From contig CAYXDO010000012.1 in NCBI GenBank assembly GCA_964463485.1, positions 1 to 64,000 of the forward strand: DNA of 64,000 nt. The letters run 5' to 3'. The number at the start of each line of letters is the position of its first letter. The first letter of the stretch is position 1. Positions 1-9,356 of this stretch are shown here, piece by piece. The stretch is from CAYXDO01 sp964463485. Its GTDB lineage: Bacteria > Myxococcota > Kuafuiibacteriia > Kuafuiibacteriales > Kuafuiibacteriaceae. Made by a program: the position numbers and the translations under genes. A model generated the notes under the pieces. It had not been told where the DNA came from. It searched no databases and was given only the letters and a program-made list of their open reading frames with translations.

Positions 1-61
1 ACGCCAGCCCCGCCTTGTCGATCTTCTATGGTACCGGCTAGGCCGGGTTATGAGAACCAGG

Positions 62-343
62 TTAGTCTGGTCGGAGAAGGAAGGCACGGCGAACCTCTTT
101 CCAAATCTGCTCTTCGGTCCAGTCGGGGTGGGTCGCGCGGAGGGCGGCTGCTTTGAGCTCGCGGGCCGAGGTCCAGAGCCGCGAGGCGGCCTCGAGTTTT
201 TCAGTCGGCGTCATCCGGCGAAAGATCTCCCGTCGGATCCGCTCGGCCTCTATGGCGGCGGCCCGAGGTGTCTCAGCTTCAGCGCTGCAAGTCTCGGGCT
301 CGGTGGCTCTGCGCTGCGGCACATCTCGATTGTACACGCGCAA
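62..343 (-). CDS. conserved small hypothetical protein
   Basis: A protein of about 90 residues. The N-terminus is poorly conserved in look; the second half is a compact helical block (MTPTEKLEAASRLW, then RATHPDWTEEQIWKEV). This MTPxEKL...HPDWxEEqi pattern recurs in many small bacterial proteins of unknown function. The longest reading starts at TTG 343; GTG 337 or GTG 322 are equally possible and no clear ribosome site separates them. It is divergent from the outer-membrane barrel gene that follows. Function unknown; the reality of the gene rests on the conserved-looking helical block. Confidence 0.65.
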   Translation of the reverse strand: MRVYNRDVPQRRATEPETCSAEAETPRAAAIEAERIRREIFRRMTPTEKLEAASRLWTSARELKAAALRATHPDWTEEQIWKEVRRAFLLRPD

Positions 344-441
344 ACGCCCGGGTTGGACATTTCGTCACGCCCGCGATGCTCGCGAACCGCGTTCGGCAAA
401 ACAACTCGCAAGTGCGGGGTCGTCTCTGTACCATCACGCCG

Positions 442-1032
442 ATGTGGCGGAGCTCGTGCCTCGGAATCCTCATTCTCATCGTCGCTGAGCCCGCATTCGC
501 CGAGCTTCCTTTCGATGGTGTCCGTCGGGCCGAGGAGGACGACATCGGGCTGTTCTTCCGGTTCGGCGGTTTGGCCACCCTCGATGCCTCGGGCAACACA
601 CGGCGCCTCTCCGACTTTCTGGTCCAGCACGTCGGCCTCCGCTTCGTGCTGAGCGACGACGAGGTGATGCCGGTGTTCTTCGGGACTGGCGCTCGCGTCA
701 TCGTGCCGGACTCGGCTCGCAACGAAACGATCGACGTGGGCCTCGAGGCCGGTTTGGGCTACGAGTATCACTTCCGTGTCTGGAATCGTATCTCGCCCTT
801 CGTAGGTCTCACCGCCGGAATCGGAGCGCTCGCACCCTCCGACGAGGACGAAATCCTCCTCGGCATGGGTCTAGGACCGACGCTGGGAGTCGAGTATTAT
901 GTCGCAGACAAAGTGAGTCTCTCCGCGGAATACTCGCTGTCGTTCCAGTTGGACTTCTCGCCCGAGGCATTCACGGCCTTCGCAGTATCGACCCGCTCGG
1001 GAGGCGCGCTCGACTTATGCTTCTATTTCTGA
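442..1032 (+). CDS. outer-membrane beta-barrel protein (porin-like)
   Basis: 196 residues with a cleavable signal peptide ending near AEPAFA-E (residues 1-19). The mature part alternates short amphipathic strands with acidic turns (VGLEAGLGYEYHF, GMGLGPTLGVEYYV, VSLSAEYSLSFQLDF) and ends in a C-terminal aromatic, DLCFYF, as barrels inserted by the BAM machinery usually do. ATG 442 was chosen because the signal peptide begins there; the frame stays open upstream but without protein character. The end overlaps the next lipoprotein gene by 16 bases, suggesting co-expression. An eight-strand barrel of the OmpW/OmpA type is likely; the ligand is unknown. Confidence 0.75.
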   Translation: MWRSSCLGILILIVAEPAFAELPFDGVRRAEEDDIGLFFRFGGLATLDASGNTRRLSDFLVQHVGLRFVLSDDEVMPVFFGTGARVIVPDSARNETIDVGLEAGLGYEYHFRVWNRISPFVGLTAGIGALAPSDEDEILLGMGLGPTLGVEYYVADKVSLSAEYSLSFQLDFSPEAFTAFAVSTRSGGALDLCFYF

Positions 1033-1583
1033 GGAGCGCTCTCGCCGTCTCGATCGGCGCCTTGGCGGGCCTGGGTTGTGAAGGGCCCTCCCAATCCCAC
1101 TACGGCATCGAGCCCGCGCTCGATTGGGGGCCGGGCGCAGACGCGCGCTACGGGCCACCGGCCTACGGCTTGGTTGGCGACTGGTTCCGCTGCGTGAACG
1201 CGAAGTGCTCCCGGTTGGCAGGAGCCGGAGCTCGCTTCGAACCCGGCGGATCGATCATTCGCCTAGCGATGAACGAGAGCGACAGCTACTGCGAACGGGC
1301 CGAGTTTGGTCAGTTTGCCGCCGACGGGCGTGGGGCATGGATCGTGACCGTGTCAGAGACATTCGTCGATTGCGACATATTCCCACCGAGCATTCAGATT
1401 GCGCGCTCGGGCTGGTGCTCTTATTCTCGGCCTACGGTCATCGAGCTCGAGTTGGATCCTGAGGGGGACGAATTCATCGTCCGAGAAAACGAGGACGGCG
1501 CCGGTCGAGGGCAGCGGCTCGAGCGATTCGCTCGCTACCGGCTGGTGACTCCGACTAGATCGACCGGAGCCTGCGATGGATGA
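1017..1583 (+). CDS. predicted lipoprotein, hypothetical
   Basis: 188 residues. The N-terminus MLLFLRSALAVSIGALAGLGC is a type II signal peptide with a lipobox ending at Cys21, so the protein is probably anchored in an envelope membrane. The mature part has several cysteines (FRCVNAKC, SYCERAEF, DCDIFPP, WCSYS) that could form disulphides, and its short strands suggest a small beta fold such as a lipocalin-like sheet. It starts inside the end of the upstream barrel gene, so the two are probably co-translated. No family recognised. Confidence 0.65.
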   Translation: MLLFLRSALAVSIGALAGLGCEGPSQSHYGIEPALDWGPGADARYGPPAYGLVGDWFRCVNAKCSRLAGAGARFEPGGSIIRLAMNESDSYCERAEFGQFAADGRGAWIVTVSETFVDCDIFPPSIQIARSGWCSYSRPTVIELELDPEGDEFIVRENEDGAGRGQRLERFARYRLVTPTRSTGACDG

Positions 1584-1604
1584 CTTCGAAATTCGCTCGC
1601 GGAA

Positions 1605-3146
1605 TCACAAATCGTCACATGGCGTGAACAGCTTCGCGCCCAAGTACACGCCGAGCTCGTTGTAGATCACGCCCAAATTCTCCTGTACGGGGACGAGGGT
1701 GAGCGCCTTTTTCGCGTTGCCGATGATCCACTGGGCCTCCGATCGGCCGATGATCAAGCGGAGCTGCCCGGACGAGCTCGAGAAGATCTCGCCCTGGGAG
1801 TCCGAGACGATGTCTTTCATCTTCTGGCGTTTGAGTTGGCCGCGTTTGCCGAGGTACAACCGAAAGTCTTTCTCGAGCTCGGGTGTGCTCCCTCGATCTA
1901 CGTAATAATAGACTCCTTTTTCATCGCGCGCGATCGCGTAGGGCTCCCGCACGTCCGGTCGCGCGTTGAAAGTCGCGGTCGCGAGAAACGCCTTCTTCTC
2001 CTCGGGGCTCATCCGAGTCAGCGGAATCTCACGCTCGCCGCAGGTGACTTTACACGCGCCTTTGTCATCGACCTCGGCTTGTCCATAGAACCGCAAGTCA
2101 TAACCTCGGAAGTTCGAGTTTCGGTTTTTCGCGACTTGCCTTGGGTCGAGGAACCAACCCGAGCCGAGCCCTCTGAGCTCGGGGAGCCGGGTCATCGACT
2201 TTCCGTCTCCGTAGGACAGCCCACCCAGTCGCTCGTCGGTATCGGGGCCCATGGCCACGAAGTGTTTTTTGGCCGAGTCCGCGCAAATCTCCGTGCCGTC
2301 GAAGTTCATCCAGCCGCCGATCGTGGACTCACCCAGAGCCTGCGTTCGCAGCGCATTGCGGGCGAGCTCGTCGAGGTTCGTTTGCTTGAGGGCAGGGGAC
2401 CAGAGCAGAGTATCACCTTCGATCCTGGCGCTCGCCGCTTCCGCGAAGCTGCATCTAAGCTTCTTGAGCGTCGGGGCGAGCTTGGACTTGACGGAGGCCG
2501 AGGCACAGACGAACTCCAGCCCCGACAGGCCAGACTCACAATAACCAGAGATGCTGTACTGCTTGATCACGTCGTCGGTGATCGAGGCCCAATCGATCTC
2601 GGCGGCGATCGCAAAGCCGCACTTCTCGCTGGTGTCGGCCGCTTCTTTGGAGAGCTCGGCGTTTCTCTCGGCCTCGTTTTTGGGTCGATCGAAGGTCGCG
2701 AGCTTGCTGAGTACGCCCTGGTCCCGCTGCTTTTCATGCAAGGTCAACAGGGGCACAGGGTCGAGGGTCTTCGAGGCCGCTTCGTCGAACTGGATCGCGA
2801 TGGGTACGCGCCAGTCCTCTGGGTTGCGGAGCTTCCACTCCACCTGCCCCCCCGCACCCTCCCGCCACATCGTCGCCCAGTCCTCGCCGTCGAGCTGAGT
2901 GACCCAGCGGGCGCGACTGTCTTCGGTGATGAGTCGGTGCTCGAGCACCAGCCCGGTAGTCTCCCCTTTGACTCCATCGACTTTGATCAACGCGCGGTCT
3001 CCACCCCCGAGCTCGAGGAGCTCGATGCGGACACGTTCTGGCCCCGTGTACACCATCGTCGACTTGAGGGGCGGTAGGCCTAGGTCGGTCGTGTTGAGCG
3101 AAGCACAACCCGCGACCCACCCGAGCATCAAACACACACGCTTCAT
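1605..3146 (-). CDS. large predicted lipoprotein, hypothetical
   Basis: 513 residues, secreted. ATG 3146 is preceded by a good GGAGG site and opens a lipoprotein signal MKRVCLMLGWVAGC with lipobox Cys14. The rest is soluble, with a few cysteines and a middle section resembling the plant-lectin-like or SUMF-like short strands seen in myxobacterial surface proteins, but no assignable domain. A later stretch (YAIARDEKGVYYYVDRG, then KRGQLKRQKMKDIVSDSQG) looks like a repeated sheet with charged turns. It is convergent with the preceding lipoprotein gene and divergent from the kinase gene. Confidence 0.65.
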   Translation of the reverse strand: MKRVCLMLGWVAGCASLNTTDLGLPPLKSTMVYTGPERVRIELLELGGGDRALIKVDGVKGETTGLVLEHRLITEDSRARWVTQLDGEDWATMWREGAGGQVEWKLRNPEDWRVPIAIQFDEAASKTLDPVPLLTLHEKQRDQGVLSKLATFDRPKNEAERNAELSKEAADTSEKCGFAIAAEIDWASITDDVIKQYSISGYCESGLSGLEFVCASASVKSKLAPTLKKLRCSFAEAASARIEGDTLLWSPALKQTNLDELARNALRTQALGESTIGGWMNFDGTEICADSAKKHFVAMGPDTDERLGGLSYGDGKSMTRLPELRGLGSGWFLDPRQVAKNRNSNFRGYDLRFYGQAEVDDKGACKVTCGEREIPLTRMSPEEKKAFLATATFNARPDVREPYAIARDEKGVYYYVDRGSTPELEKDFRLYLGKRGQLKRQKMKDIVSDSQGEIFSSSSGQLRLIIGRSEAQWIIGNAKKALTLVPVQENLGVIYNELGVYLGAKLFTPCDDL

Positions 3147-3415
3147 CGTTCCTCCAGCGTGGCTTGCCACGTCGCCGATGGCTTTTCGCCGTTCGGCAAG
3201 CGGCGCAGTACCACATCTTTTGCTCGGCGTTCAGTCCCGTCGAGCGCGCCGAGCGCGGGCGAAGGAGCCAGGAAGATCGATGAGCGCCGACTCGCACGTC
3301 TGGGTCCTCCGATGAGTCCTGGACGCTTGTCCGCTTCGACTTTCGACCGGTGCGTCCGTTGTCCGCCGCCTGTTCACGGCGTGTGATACCGTGTCCGCCG
3401 CGGAACGACGAAGTC

Positions 3416-5212
3416 GTGGACGAGCTTCAAGCAGGCACGGTTTTGCACGAGACCTACAGGCTCCTCGAGCCCCTCGGCGAAGGTGGCATGGGCACCGTGT
3501 GGCTCGCCGAGCACCTCCGGCTCCCCAAGCAGGTGGCGGTCAAAGTCCTGCGCCACCGCTCGGGGGGTGAGCTCTTGATGCGGTTCCGCCGCGAGGCGGA
3601 GATCGCCTCGCGCCTTGGCCATCCCAACATCGTCGAGGTCCTCGACTTCAACACCCTAAAAGGCGGTCAGCCCTACATCGTCATGGAGCGGCTGCGAGGC
3701 GAGAGCCTTCGCGACCGTATCCGACGGAGCGCGCTCGCCTACGAAGAGGTCATGGAGATCCTCGCCCAAATCAGCTCCGCGCTCGAGCAGGCTCATGCCG
3801 CCGGAGTCGTCCATCGTGATCTCAAGCCCGAAAACATCTTCCTCTGTGACTCACCCGACGGCCGCGTCGCGGCCAAAGTTCTGGATTTCGGGATTTCCAA
3901 GATCCTCGATGACGGCGCCTTCATCACTCAAGACGCCAGCATGATCGGGACTCCTGCGTACATGTCTCCGGAGCAAGCCTCGGGCCACAACTCGATCATC
4001 GACGCGCGTTCGGACCAATTCTCTCTCGGGACGATGGCGTACGAGATGCTCACCGGAAAGAGTCCCTTTCGCGGAAAGTCGATCCCGGAGGTCGTCCACA
4101 AGATCGTCTCCCTCGCACCGCCTCCAGCCGACCAACTCAGGCCCGAGGTCACTCAGCAGGTCGCCCAAGCGATCGAACGCGCGATGGAGAAGGATCGCGA
4201 CGCTCGCTTTCCGAGTGTGGCGCACTTTGTCTCGGCGGTGACCGGTCGGCCGATCCCTCCTGCGCGGCCGAGCGTCCCTCTGTTCTCTCGTTCCTCCAAG
4301 GAGGTCCCTGCGGAGACCTCGAGGAGCTCGGAGCTTCCTGTCTGGACCGCTGAGGCCGAGGAGGAGGGCTCCGCGCCAACGTCGATCCGCAAGTCCAAAG
4401 ACGCCTCGCCCGATGAGCGGAGCACCGCGCCCGACCCTACTCTCCAGCGAGGAACCCAACCCTCGGTCCGGCTCGCCGGCCAACCGAGCTCGACCTCGTC
4501 CAAGACACCGACCGACGCTCCGCTGCGGCCGTCGCAGGGTCTCACTCAGCCAAAGGACGCGTCGATGACTCCTGAATTGGGGACCGCGGTGAGCCCAGCC
4601 AGCTCGAAGCGAGCGCTCGCCCAAGTCGCACTCATCGCGTTCATCGCGGCGGGCGCCGGTTTTCTCTTTCGAGTGCTCCCCGACAAGACCACCGAGGTCG
4701 CAGACGGAGGCCTGATCGTGGCGGTGGCCGTGGCCGCTGACGCTGACGCTGACGCTGACGCTGACGCTGACGCTGACGCTGACGCTGACGCTGAGGCCGC
4801 CGAAGCAATCGTCATGACGGACGCGAGCGCTCTCGCTCTGCCCGACGCAGGACAGCCCAGCACGAACCTCGACGCATCCACGAAGGGCCCGTCCACGCTC
4901 GTTCTCGACACGCCCAGCAGAGCTCGACCGGAGCGCGACGAGCTCGTGGCGCTCTCGGATGAAGCTCGCGCGGACTTGAGCGCCGCGAAGGAGGCGCTCA
5001 TTGAGAAGTCATGGGCGGAGGCCATTCGACTCGCTCGCAAGTCGATGTTCCCGACCAAGACCGACGAAGCTTTCAAGGTCCTCGTCTCGGCCTACTGCGG
5101 GCAGCGAGATCTCGGGAACGCCAAGGCCATGCTCCGGAGCATTGCTGGACGAAAGTCACGAGCAGCGGCGAAGAGGGCTTGTGAGTCTCTCGGGCTCGAC
5201 TTGGGCGACTGA
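3416..5212 (+). CDS. Ser/Thr protein kinase, membrane anchored
   Basis: About 598 residues. Kinase domain at residues 10-270 with all catalytic motifs: glycine loop GEGGMGTV, VAVKVL lysine, HRDLKPEN catalytic loop, DFGISK, and SPEQ in place of APE. A long Pro/Ser/Thr-rich linker follows, then one membrane helix (ALIAFIAAGAGFLFRVLP), then a perfect Ala-Asp repeat and an alpha-helical C-terminus (about 100 residues, TPR-like) that would be outside the cytoplasm. This layout is typical of myxobacterial PknB-like kinases, which relay signals by phosphorylation. GTG 3416 was chosen because the protein becomes kinase-like only from there; an ATG 66 bases upstream is possible. No partner gene is adjacent. 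Confidence 0.9.
   Translation: MDELQAGTVLHETYRLLEPLGEGGMGTVWLAEHLRLPKQVAVKVLRHRSGGELLMRFRREAEIASRLGHPNIVEVLDFNTLKGGQPYIVMERLRGESLRDRIRRSALAYEEVMEILAQISSALEQAHAAGVVHRDLKPENIFLCDSPDGRVAAKVLDFGISKILDDGAFITQDASMIGTPAYMSPEQASGHNSIIDARSDQFSLGTMAYEMLTGKSPFRGKSIPEVVHKIVSLAPPPADQLRPEVTQQVAQAIERAMEKDRDARFPSVAHFVSAVTGRPIPPARPSVPLFSRSSKEVPAETSRSSELPVWTAEAEEEGSAPTSIRKSKDASPDERSTAPDPTLQRGTQPSVRLAGQPSSTSSKTPTDAPLRPSQGLTQPKDASMTPELGTAVSPASSKRALAQVALIAFIAAGAGFLFRVLPDKTTEVADGGLIVAVAVAADADADADADADADADADAEAAEAIVMTDASALALPDAGQPSTNLDASTKGPSTLVLDTPSRARPERDELVALSDEARADLSAAKEALIEKSWAEAIRLARKSMFPTKTDEAFKVLVSAYCGQRDLGNAKAMLRSIAGRKSRAAAKRACESLGLDLGD
4736..4795 (+). repeat. GCTGAC hexamer array (Ala-Asp repeat) in kinase gene
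   Basis: Nine perfect tandem copies of GCTGAC followed by a tenth with one change (GCTGAG). It encodes alternating Ala-Asp just after the membrane helix of the kinase. The repeat is in frame, so copy-number change would lengthen or shorten the extracytoplasmic acidic stalk without breaking the reading frame. Confidence 0.95.
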
Positions 5213-5283
5213 CGCCGCTTCGGGTCGAGGGTCGCGTCGAAGAATGAGTGTCAGTGAACCCATCGCGTCGACTCGAATCGAGC

Positions 5284-6705
5284 TCAGCCCCTCGGTCTTG
5301 CGGCGTGATCGGCGAGGATGCAGGCCACCGAGGCGGTGACTCTCTTTCCCATGGGAATGTGCAAGAACTCATTTGGTCCGTGGGCGTTCGATCCTGGGCC
5401 GAGGACGCCAGTGATCACGAACTGCGCCTGTGGAAACTTGGCTCCGAGCATACCCATGAAGGGGATCGATCCGCCCTCTCCCATCGACACGCTGGGCTTT
5501 CCGTAACAACTCATCGACGCGTGCTCGATGGACGTCTCGAGCCAGGTTGCGAGTCTCGGCGCGTTCCAGCCGGCCCAGCCCGCGCCGTCGAAGCTGACTT
5601 TGGCGCCGTAAGGCGGATTGTTGGTGAGCGTTTGCCGAATCACTTGCGCGGCGCGCTCCGCGTCGGCCGTCGGCGGGACGCGAATGGCCAGCATGAGGGC
5701 GGTATGAGGGCGAGTCACGTTGCCCGCGTCGGCGAGCGCAGGGAGCCCTCCGGCTCCGGTCACCGCGAGCGCGGGCCGCCAGGTTCGGCCGAGCACGATG
5801 TCGACCGGGTCTTTGTGCATCGCGCTCACGCCCTCGTGTAATGGGTATTTCGACGCGAGGTCGGTTCCCAGCACCTCTGCGCAGACTTTGGCCTGCGCCA
5901 GTCGGTCGTCTGGAATGGCGACGTTCAGCTCGGGCAGCGGCATCGCGCCCGATTTCTCGTCTTCGATCCTCGAGAGCAGCTGTCGAATGACGCGGAAGCT
6001 CGACGCCACCACGCCGCCCGCGTCCCCGGAGTGCACGCCCTCTTTCAAGAGATCGACGCGCAGCGTACCCACCACGAGGCCTCTCAACGACGTCGTGCAC
6101 CAGAGCTGCTCGTAGTTTCCGCAGCCCGAATCCAGGCAGACGATCAGCGTGGGTGTGCCGAGATCCTTCTCGACTACGTCGACGTAGTACGGCAGGTCGC
6201 CGCTGCCGCTCTCCTCGGTCGCCTCGATCAGCACGACCGCCCGCGCGTGAGGCACCCTCTGCTCGCGGAGCGCGCGGATCGCGGTGAGCGATGCGAACGC
6301 GGAATATCCGTCGTCGGCGCCCCCGCGACCGAACAGCTTGTCGCCCCGAATCACCGGCGTCCACGGGCCCAGGCCTTCGGCCCAGCCGACCATTTCGGGC
6401 TGCTTGTCCAAGTGGCCGTAGAGGAGCACCGTATCTTCGCGGTCCTTCGTGGTGGCCGGAATGTCGCACATGACCAACGGCGTGCGCCCTTCTGCCTCCA
6501 GGACTTTGACGGTCATGCCTTCGATGGGCTGCGAGCGGCACCAACCCGCGACCAAGTCTACCGCGCGCTTCATGTGGCCGTTCTCGCGCCAGGCCGGATC
6601 GAACGCCGGTGACTTGTTGGGGATGCGAATGTAATCGATCAACGCAGGGACGATGGAGTGGTCCCACGTGTCGCCCACGAATTCCAGGAGCTTCGAAGTG
6701 TCCAT
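5284..6705 (-). CDS. M20-family metallopeptidase (dipeptidase-like)
   Basis: 473 residues, cytoplasmic, no signal. It has the M20/CNDP pattern: YGHLDKQPE (first metal His and Asp), GRGGADDGYS (bridging Asp), EATEESGSGD (catalytic Glu), HSGDAGG in the lid domain, and the C-terminal GPGSNAHGPNEFLH metal-binding His. Enzymes of this family hydrolyse dipeptides or N-acyl amino acids using two zinc ions. The lid/dimerisation domain lies at about residues 215-390. Length matches the family. It is convergent with the kinase gene and upstream of nothing obviously related; substrate cannot be read from sequence. Confidence 0.9.
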   Translation of the reverse strand: MDTSKLLEFVGDTWDHSIVPALIDYIRIPNKSPAFDPAWRENGHMKRAVDLVAGWCRSQPIEGMTVKVLEAEGRTPLVMCDIPATTKDREDTVLLYGHLDKQPEMVGWAEGLGPWTPVIRGDKLFGRGGADDGYSAFASLTAIRALREQRVPHARAVVLIEATEESGSGDLPYYVDVVEKDLGTPTLIVCLDSGCGNYEQLWCTTSLRGLVVGTLRVDLLKEGVHSGDAGGVVASSFRVIRQLLSRIEDEKSGAMPLPELNVAIPDDRLAQAKVCAEVLGTDLASKYPLHEGVSAMHKDPVDIVLGRTWRPALAVTGAGGLPALADAGNVTRPHTALMLAIRVPPTADAERAAQVIRQTLTNNPPYGAKVSFDGAGWAGWNAPRLATWLETSIEHASMSCYGKPSVSMGEGGSIPFMGMLGAKFPQAQFVITGVLGPGSNAHGPNEFLHIPMGKRVTASVACILADHAARPRG

Positions 6706-6731
6706 TCGCGGCTCTTACACCAAGCGGCTCG

Positions 6732-7895
6732 TCACTGGGAGTCCGTTGGCCCGGCGTCAGGCGAATCTTCGGTTTTTGGTGCCGACCCGGCGCCTTCCGC
6801 AGAGTCTCCAGGCAGTCGAGCCGCGGACTTCAACGCGGCCCAGTCGAGCGCGATGGGTTCGTACTTGGCCGGCCTCGACTGTTTCTCCGCCAGCGCACGC
6901 ACTTCGTTCGCGCGCGCCGCGAGGTCCGGGTGAGTCGACAGCCACTCCGGGACGTCCGGAAGCTCCTTTTGCTTGTCTTTCATCTTCTCGAAGAACTTGG
7001 CGAGCCCCTCCGGATCGATCCCTGCTGCCACCAACATTCGCACGCCCTCCGCGTCGGCCTCGGCCTCCTGTTCTCGGCTGTAGCCAAGCGTCGCGAGCTG
7101 CGCGGCGATCGTGACGAGCACGCTCACGTCGCCCAAGATCAGCTGAATTCCGCCGAACACGCCGAGCGCCCGCGCAAGGCTGCGTACGCCGTGGCGCTTG
7201 GTCACGTGCGCCATCTCGTGGGCCAACACCCCGGCGATCTCTTCGGGCGTGTCGGCGAGCCGTATCAGCCCCGTATTCAGCGCCATCTGGCCACCAGGCA
7301 ACGCGAACGCATTCACCGTCCCGTCTTCGACGACCGAAATTCGGAACTTCGCTTCGGGCAACGCCGCCTGAGGCCGAAGGCGTTCGATCATGGCTTTGGC
7401 CGCGGCTTGGGCCCCGTCGTTGTTCACCGTGGCCGCTCCCATCGACGCCCATCCGAGCGCGCCGATCTTCTCGTCCACCTCGAACGGGAGCGCCGCGACC
7501 GCGCCTTTGACCGCGATGTCGAACGCGGGCGGCGCCAGCAACACGAGCGCGCCGACCCCGACGAGCGCCCCGATCCACAGCTTGCGACTGTTCGCGCGAG
7601 CTTGCGACTGCAGTTTGCCCAGCCGCTTCAGCTCGTCCAAGAGCTCGTGCGCAGATCTAAGGGCCTCTAAGAAACCGTCTGCTTCGGAAAAAAACGTGAG
7701 GCTCCGGTCAGGCGTTCGGACGAACACCATCCGCCCGCTCGATCCACCGAGCTCGAGCGTCGCCCGCGACAAGGGCAAGTCAAAGGACTGGCCGCTCGAG
7801 AGCTCCGCCCGCAATCGCCCAGGCGAAAGCCGCAGGCGCGCACCTGCGCGACCGCCCTCGAGGCTCGAGTGGAAGACACCGCCTTCGAAGTCCAC
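6732..7895 (-). CDS. M48-family zinc metallopeptidase, membrane anchored
   Basis: 387 residues. N-terminal 85 residues form a small beta domain of the type found in front of some M48 peptidases (FDLPLSRATLELGGSSGRMV). A membrane helix follows (WIGALVGVGALVLLAPPAFDIAV). The peptidase domain has HEMAHVTKRHG (HEXXH zinc motif) and a downstream EQEAEADAEGVRML glutamate that supplies the third ligand. The end is an Ala/Pro/Asp-rich tail. Enzymes of this kind (HtpX/BepA/LoiP relatives) do envelope protein quality control. The gene is 26 bases upstream of the M20 gene on the same strand, so start and stop spacing leave room only for a short linker in between. Confidence 0.88.
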   Translation of the reverse strand: MDFEGGVFHSSLEGGRAGARLRLSPGRLRAELSSGQSFDLPLSRATLELGGSSGRMVFVRTPDRSLTFFSEADGFLEALRSAHELLDELKRLGKLQSQARANSRKLWIGALVGVGALVLLAPPAFDIAVKGAVAALPFEVDEKIGALGWASMGAATVNNDGAQAAAKAMIERLRPQAALPEAKFRISVVEDGTVNAFALPGGQMALNTGLIRLADTPEEIAGVLAHEMAHVTKRHGVRSLARALGVFGGIQLILGDVSVLVTIAAQLATLGYSREQEAEADAEGVRMLVAAGIDPEGLAKFFEKMKDKQKELPDVPEWLSTHPDLAARANEVRALAEKQSRPAKYEPIALDWAALKSAARLPGDSAEGAGSAPKTEDSPDAGPTDSQ

Positions 7896-7992
7896 GCTCC
7901 TCCTCTAACCCAATCCGCGACGATCTTCTGCCCGATCCGTATGAACGAGACACACCTTGTGCCGCGGAAGCCTTGGGTGCAGGGTGCCGCGC

Positions 7993-8655
7993 ATGGACGT
8001 GGAAATCAGGGACCGACCGTCCTTTGCACATATCACCGTCAAGCTCGCCCCGGGCGACACCTTGATCGCCGAGGCCGGCGCCATGGCCTCGATGTCAGCC
8101 TCCGTGCGCATGGTCGCCAAGCTCGCCGGAGGGATCTTCTCGGCCATTCTCCGCCGCGTGTTCGGCGGCGAGAGTATGTTCGTGAATGAGTTCACCCTCG
8201 GCCCAGGCAAGAGCGAAGGCGAGGTCGTCCTTACTCAGGCGACCCCCGGCGACATTCTGGAGGTCAAACTCCAGGACACGACTCTCTACGCCCAGCCCGG
8301 CGCGTTCATCGCGTGCGGCCCCGGCGTCAAGGTCGGGCTCAGCTTCGCCGGCCTGGCGAGCTTCATCGCCAGAGAAGGCTTGTTCAGGTTGAAGCTCTCC
8401 GGCTCGGGGCCCGTGTGGTTCGGCGCCTACGGCGGCATCATCGAACGCGAGGTGCAGTCCGAGTACATCGTCGACTCGAGCCATCTCGTGGCCTACGAAC
8501 CCACCGTTTCACTCCAAATCGGCCTCGCCGGCGGACTGATCTCGAGCATTCTCTCCGGAGAAGGACTCGTGGCCCGCATCCGCGGCCCCGGCAAAGTCTA
8601 CCTCCAATCCCGATCCGTTCAGGGCCTCATCTCCTGGACCAATCAATACCTCTGA
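7993..8655 (+). CDS. AIM24-family protein, paralogue 1
   Basis: 220 residues, all-beta, of the AIM24/TIGR00266 family. Diagnostic stretches are LAPGDTLIAEAGAMASMS near the start, GGESMFVNEFT in the middle and the DSSHLVAYEPT near the end. The family forms a double-stranded beta-helix; its cellular role in bacteria is unknown. ATG 7993 gives the usual family length. It is the first of three genes in tandem spaced by only 7 bases each, with paralogous products. The ribosome site is weak. Confidence 0.88.
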   Translation: MDVEIRDRPSFAHITVKLAPGDTLIAEAGAMASMSASVRMVAKLAGGIFSAILRRVFGGESMFVNEFTLGPGKSEGEVVLTQATPGDILEVKLQDTTLYAQPGAFIACGPGVKVGLSFAGLASFIAREGLFRLKLSGSGPVWFGAYGGIIEREVQSEYIVDSSHLVAYEPTVSLQIGLAGGLISSILSGEGLVARIRGPGKVYLQSRSVQGLISWTNQYL

Positions 8656-8662
8656 GGTCGCC

Positions 8663-9349
8663 ATGTTGATCGAAGTGCTCGCTCGGCCCGCCGCCGCCGT
8701 CGCTCGTCTCGAAATGGAAGCCGGCGAAACGTTGATCGCCGAAGTCGGATCCATGATCGCCATGTCGGCTGGCTTCCGGGTGGAAACGACGTCCCGCAGC
8801 CGCGGAGAAGGCGGCATCATGCGTGGCATCCGGAGAATGTTCTCCGGAGAGTCTTTCTTCTTGAATCACTTCACCGCGACCAGCGGCCGCCAGGAGCTTT
8901 ATCTGGGCGCGACGCTCGCCGGTGATGTCAAACACCACCAACTCAGAGGCGGTACGCTCGTGGTCCAGGGCGGGAGCTGGATGGCCTCGGGCACTGGCAT
9001 CGAAATCGATACCACCTTCCAAGGGCTCGGAGCCGGACTCTTCGGCGGCGAAGGGCTCTTCTGGGTCAAGTGCTCCGGGCAGGGCGACCTCCTCCTCGAG
9101 TCCTTCGGCGCGATTTACGAGGTTCAGGTCACCGATGAGTACATCGTCGACACCGGACACATCGTCGCTTACGAAGACACCCTTCGATTCGAGGTCACCA
9201 AGGCCGGCGAAAGCTGGATCGGTTCGTTCCTCGGCGGTGAAGGGCTCGCCTGTCGATTCAAAGGGCAGGGCAAGCTGTATTGCCAAAGCCACAACCCGAG
9301 CAGCTTCGGCAAGGCCATCGGCCCGAAGCTCCGACCCATCCGAAGGTGA
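8663..9349 (+). CDS. AIM24-family protein, paralogue 2
   Basis: 228 residues, AIM24/TIGR00266 family like its neighbours: LEMEAGETLIAEVGSMIAMS, FSGESFFLNHFTA, IVDTGHIVAYEDT. A GAGGT ribosome site lies just before ATG 8663, in the last bases of paralogue 1's intergenic gap. The three proteins share register and length, so the set arose by tandem duplication, and they may build a hetero-oligomer. Function unknown. Confidence 0.9.
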   Translation: MLIEVLARPAAAVARLEMEAGETLIAEVGSMIAMSAGFRVETTSRSRGEGGIMRGIRRMFSGESFFLNHFTATSGRQELYLGATLAGDVKHHQLRGGTLVVQGGSWMASGTGIEIDTTFQGLGAGLFGGEGLFWVKCSGQGDLLLESFGAIYEVQVTDEYIVDTGHIVAYEDTLRFEVTKAGESWIGSFLGGEGLACRFKGQGKLYCQSHNPSSFGKAIGPKLRPIRR

Positions 9350-9356
9350 GGACCTC

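Noticed and set aside
268..441. Longer N-terminus of the outer-membrane barrel protein
   Set aside because: The signal peptide begins at ATG 442; the upstream residues are not signal-like and overlap the divergent small gene's promoter.
1836..3077. Long open frame opposite the lipoprotein gene
   Set aside because: It is the antisense of a gene with lipobox and a GGAGG site; GC-rich codon bias creates long complementary frames, and the product has no domain character.
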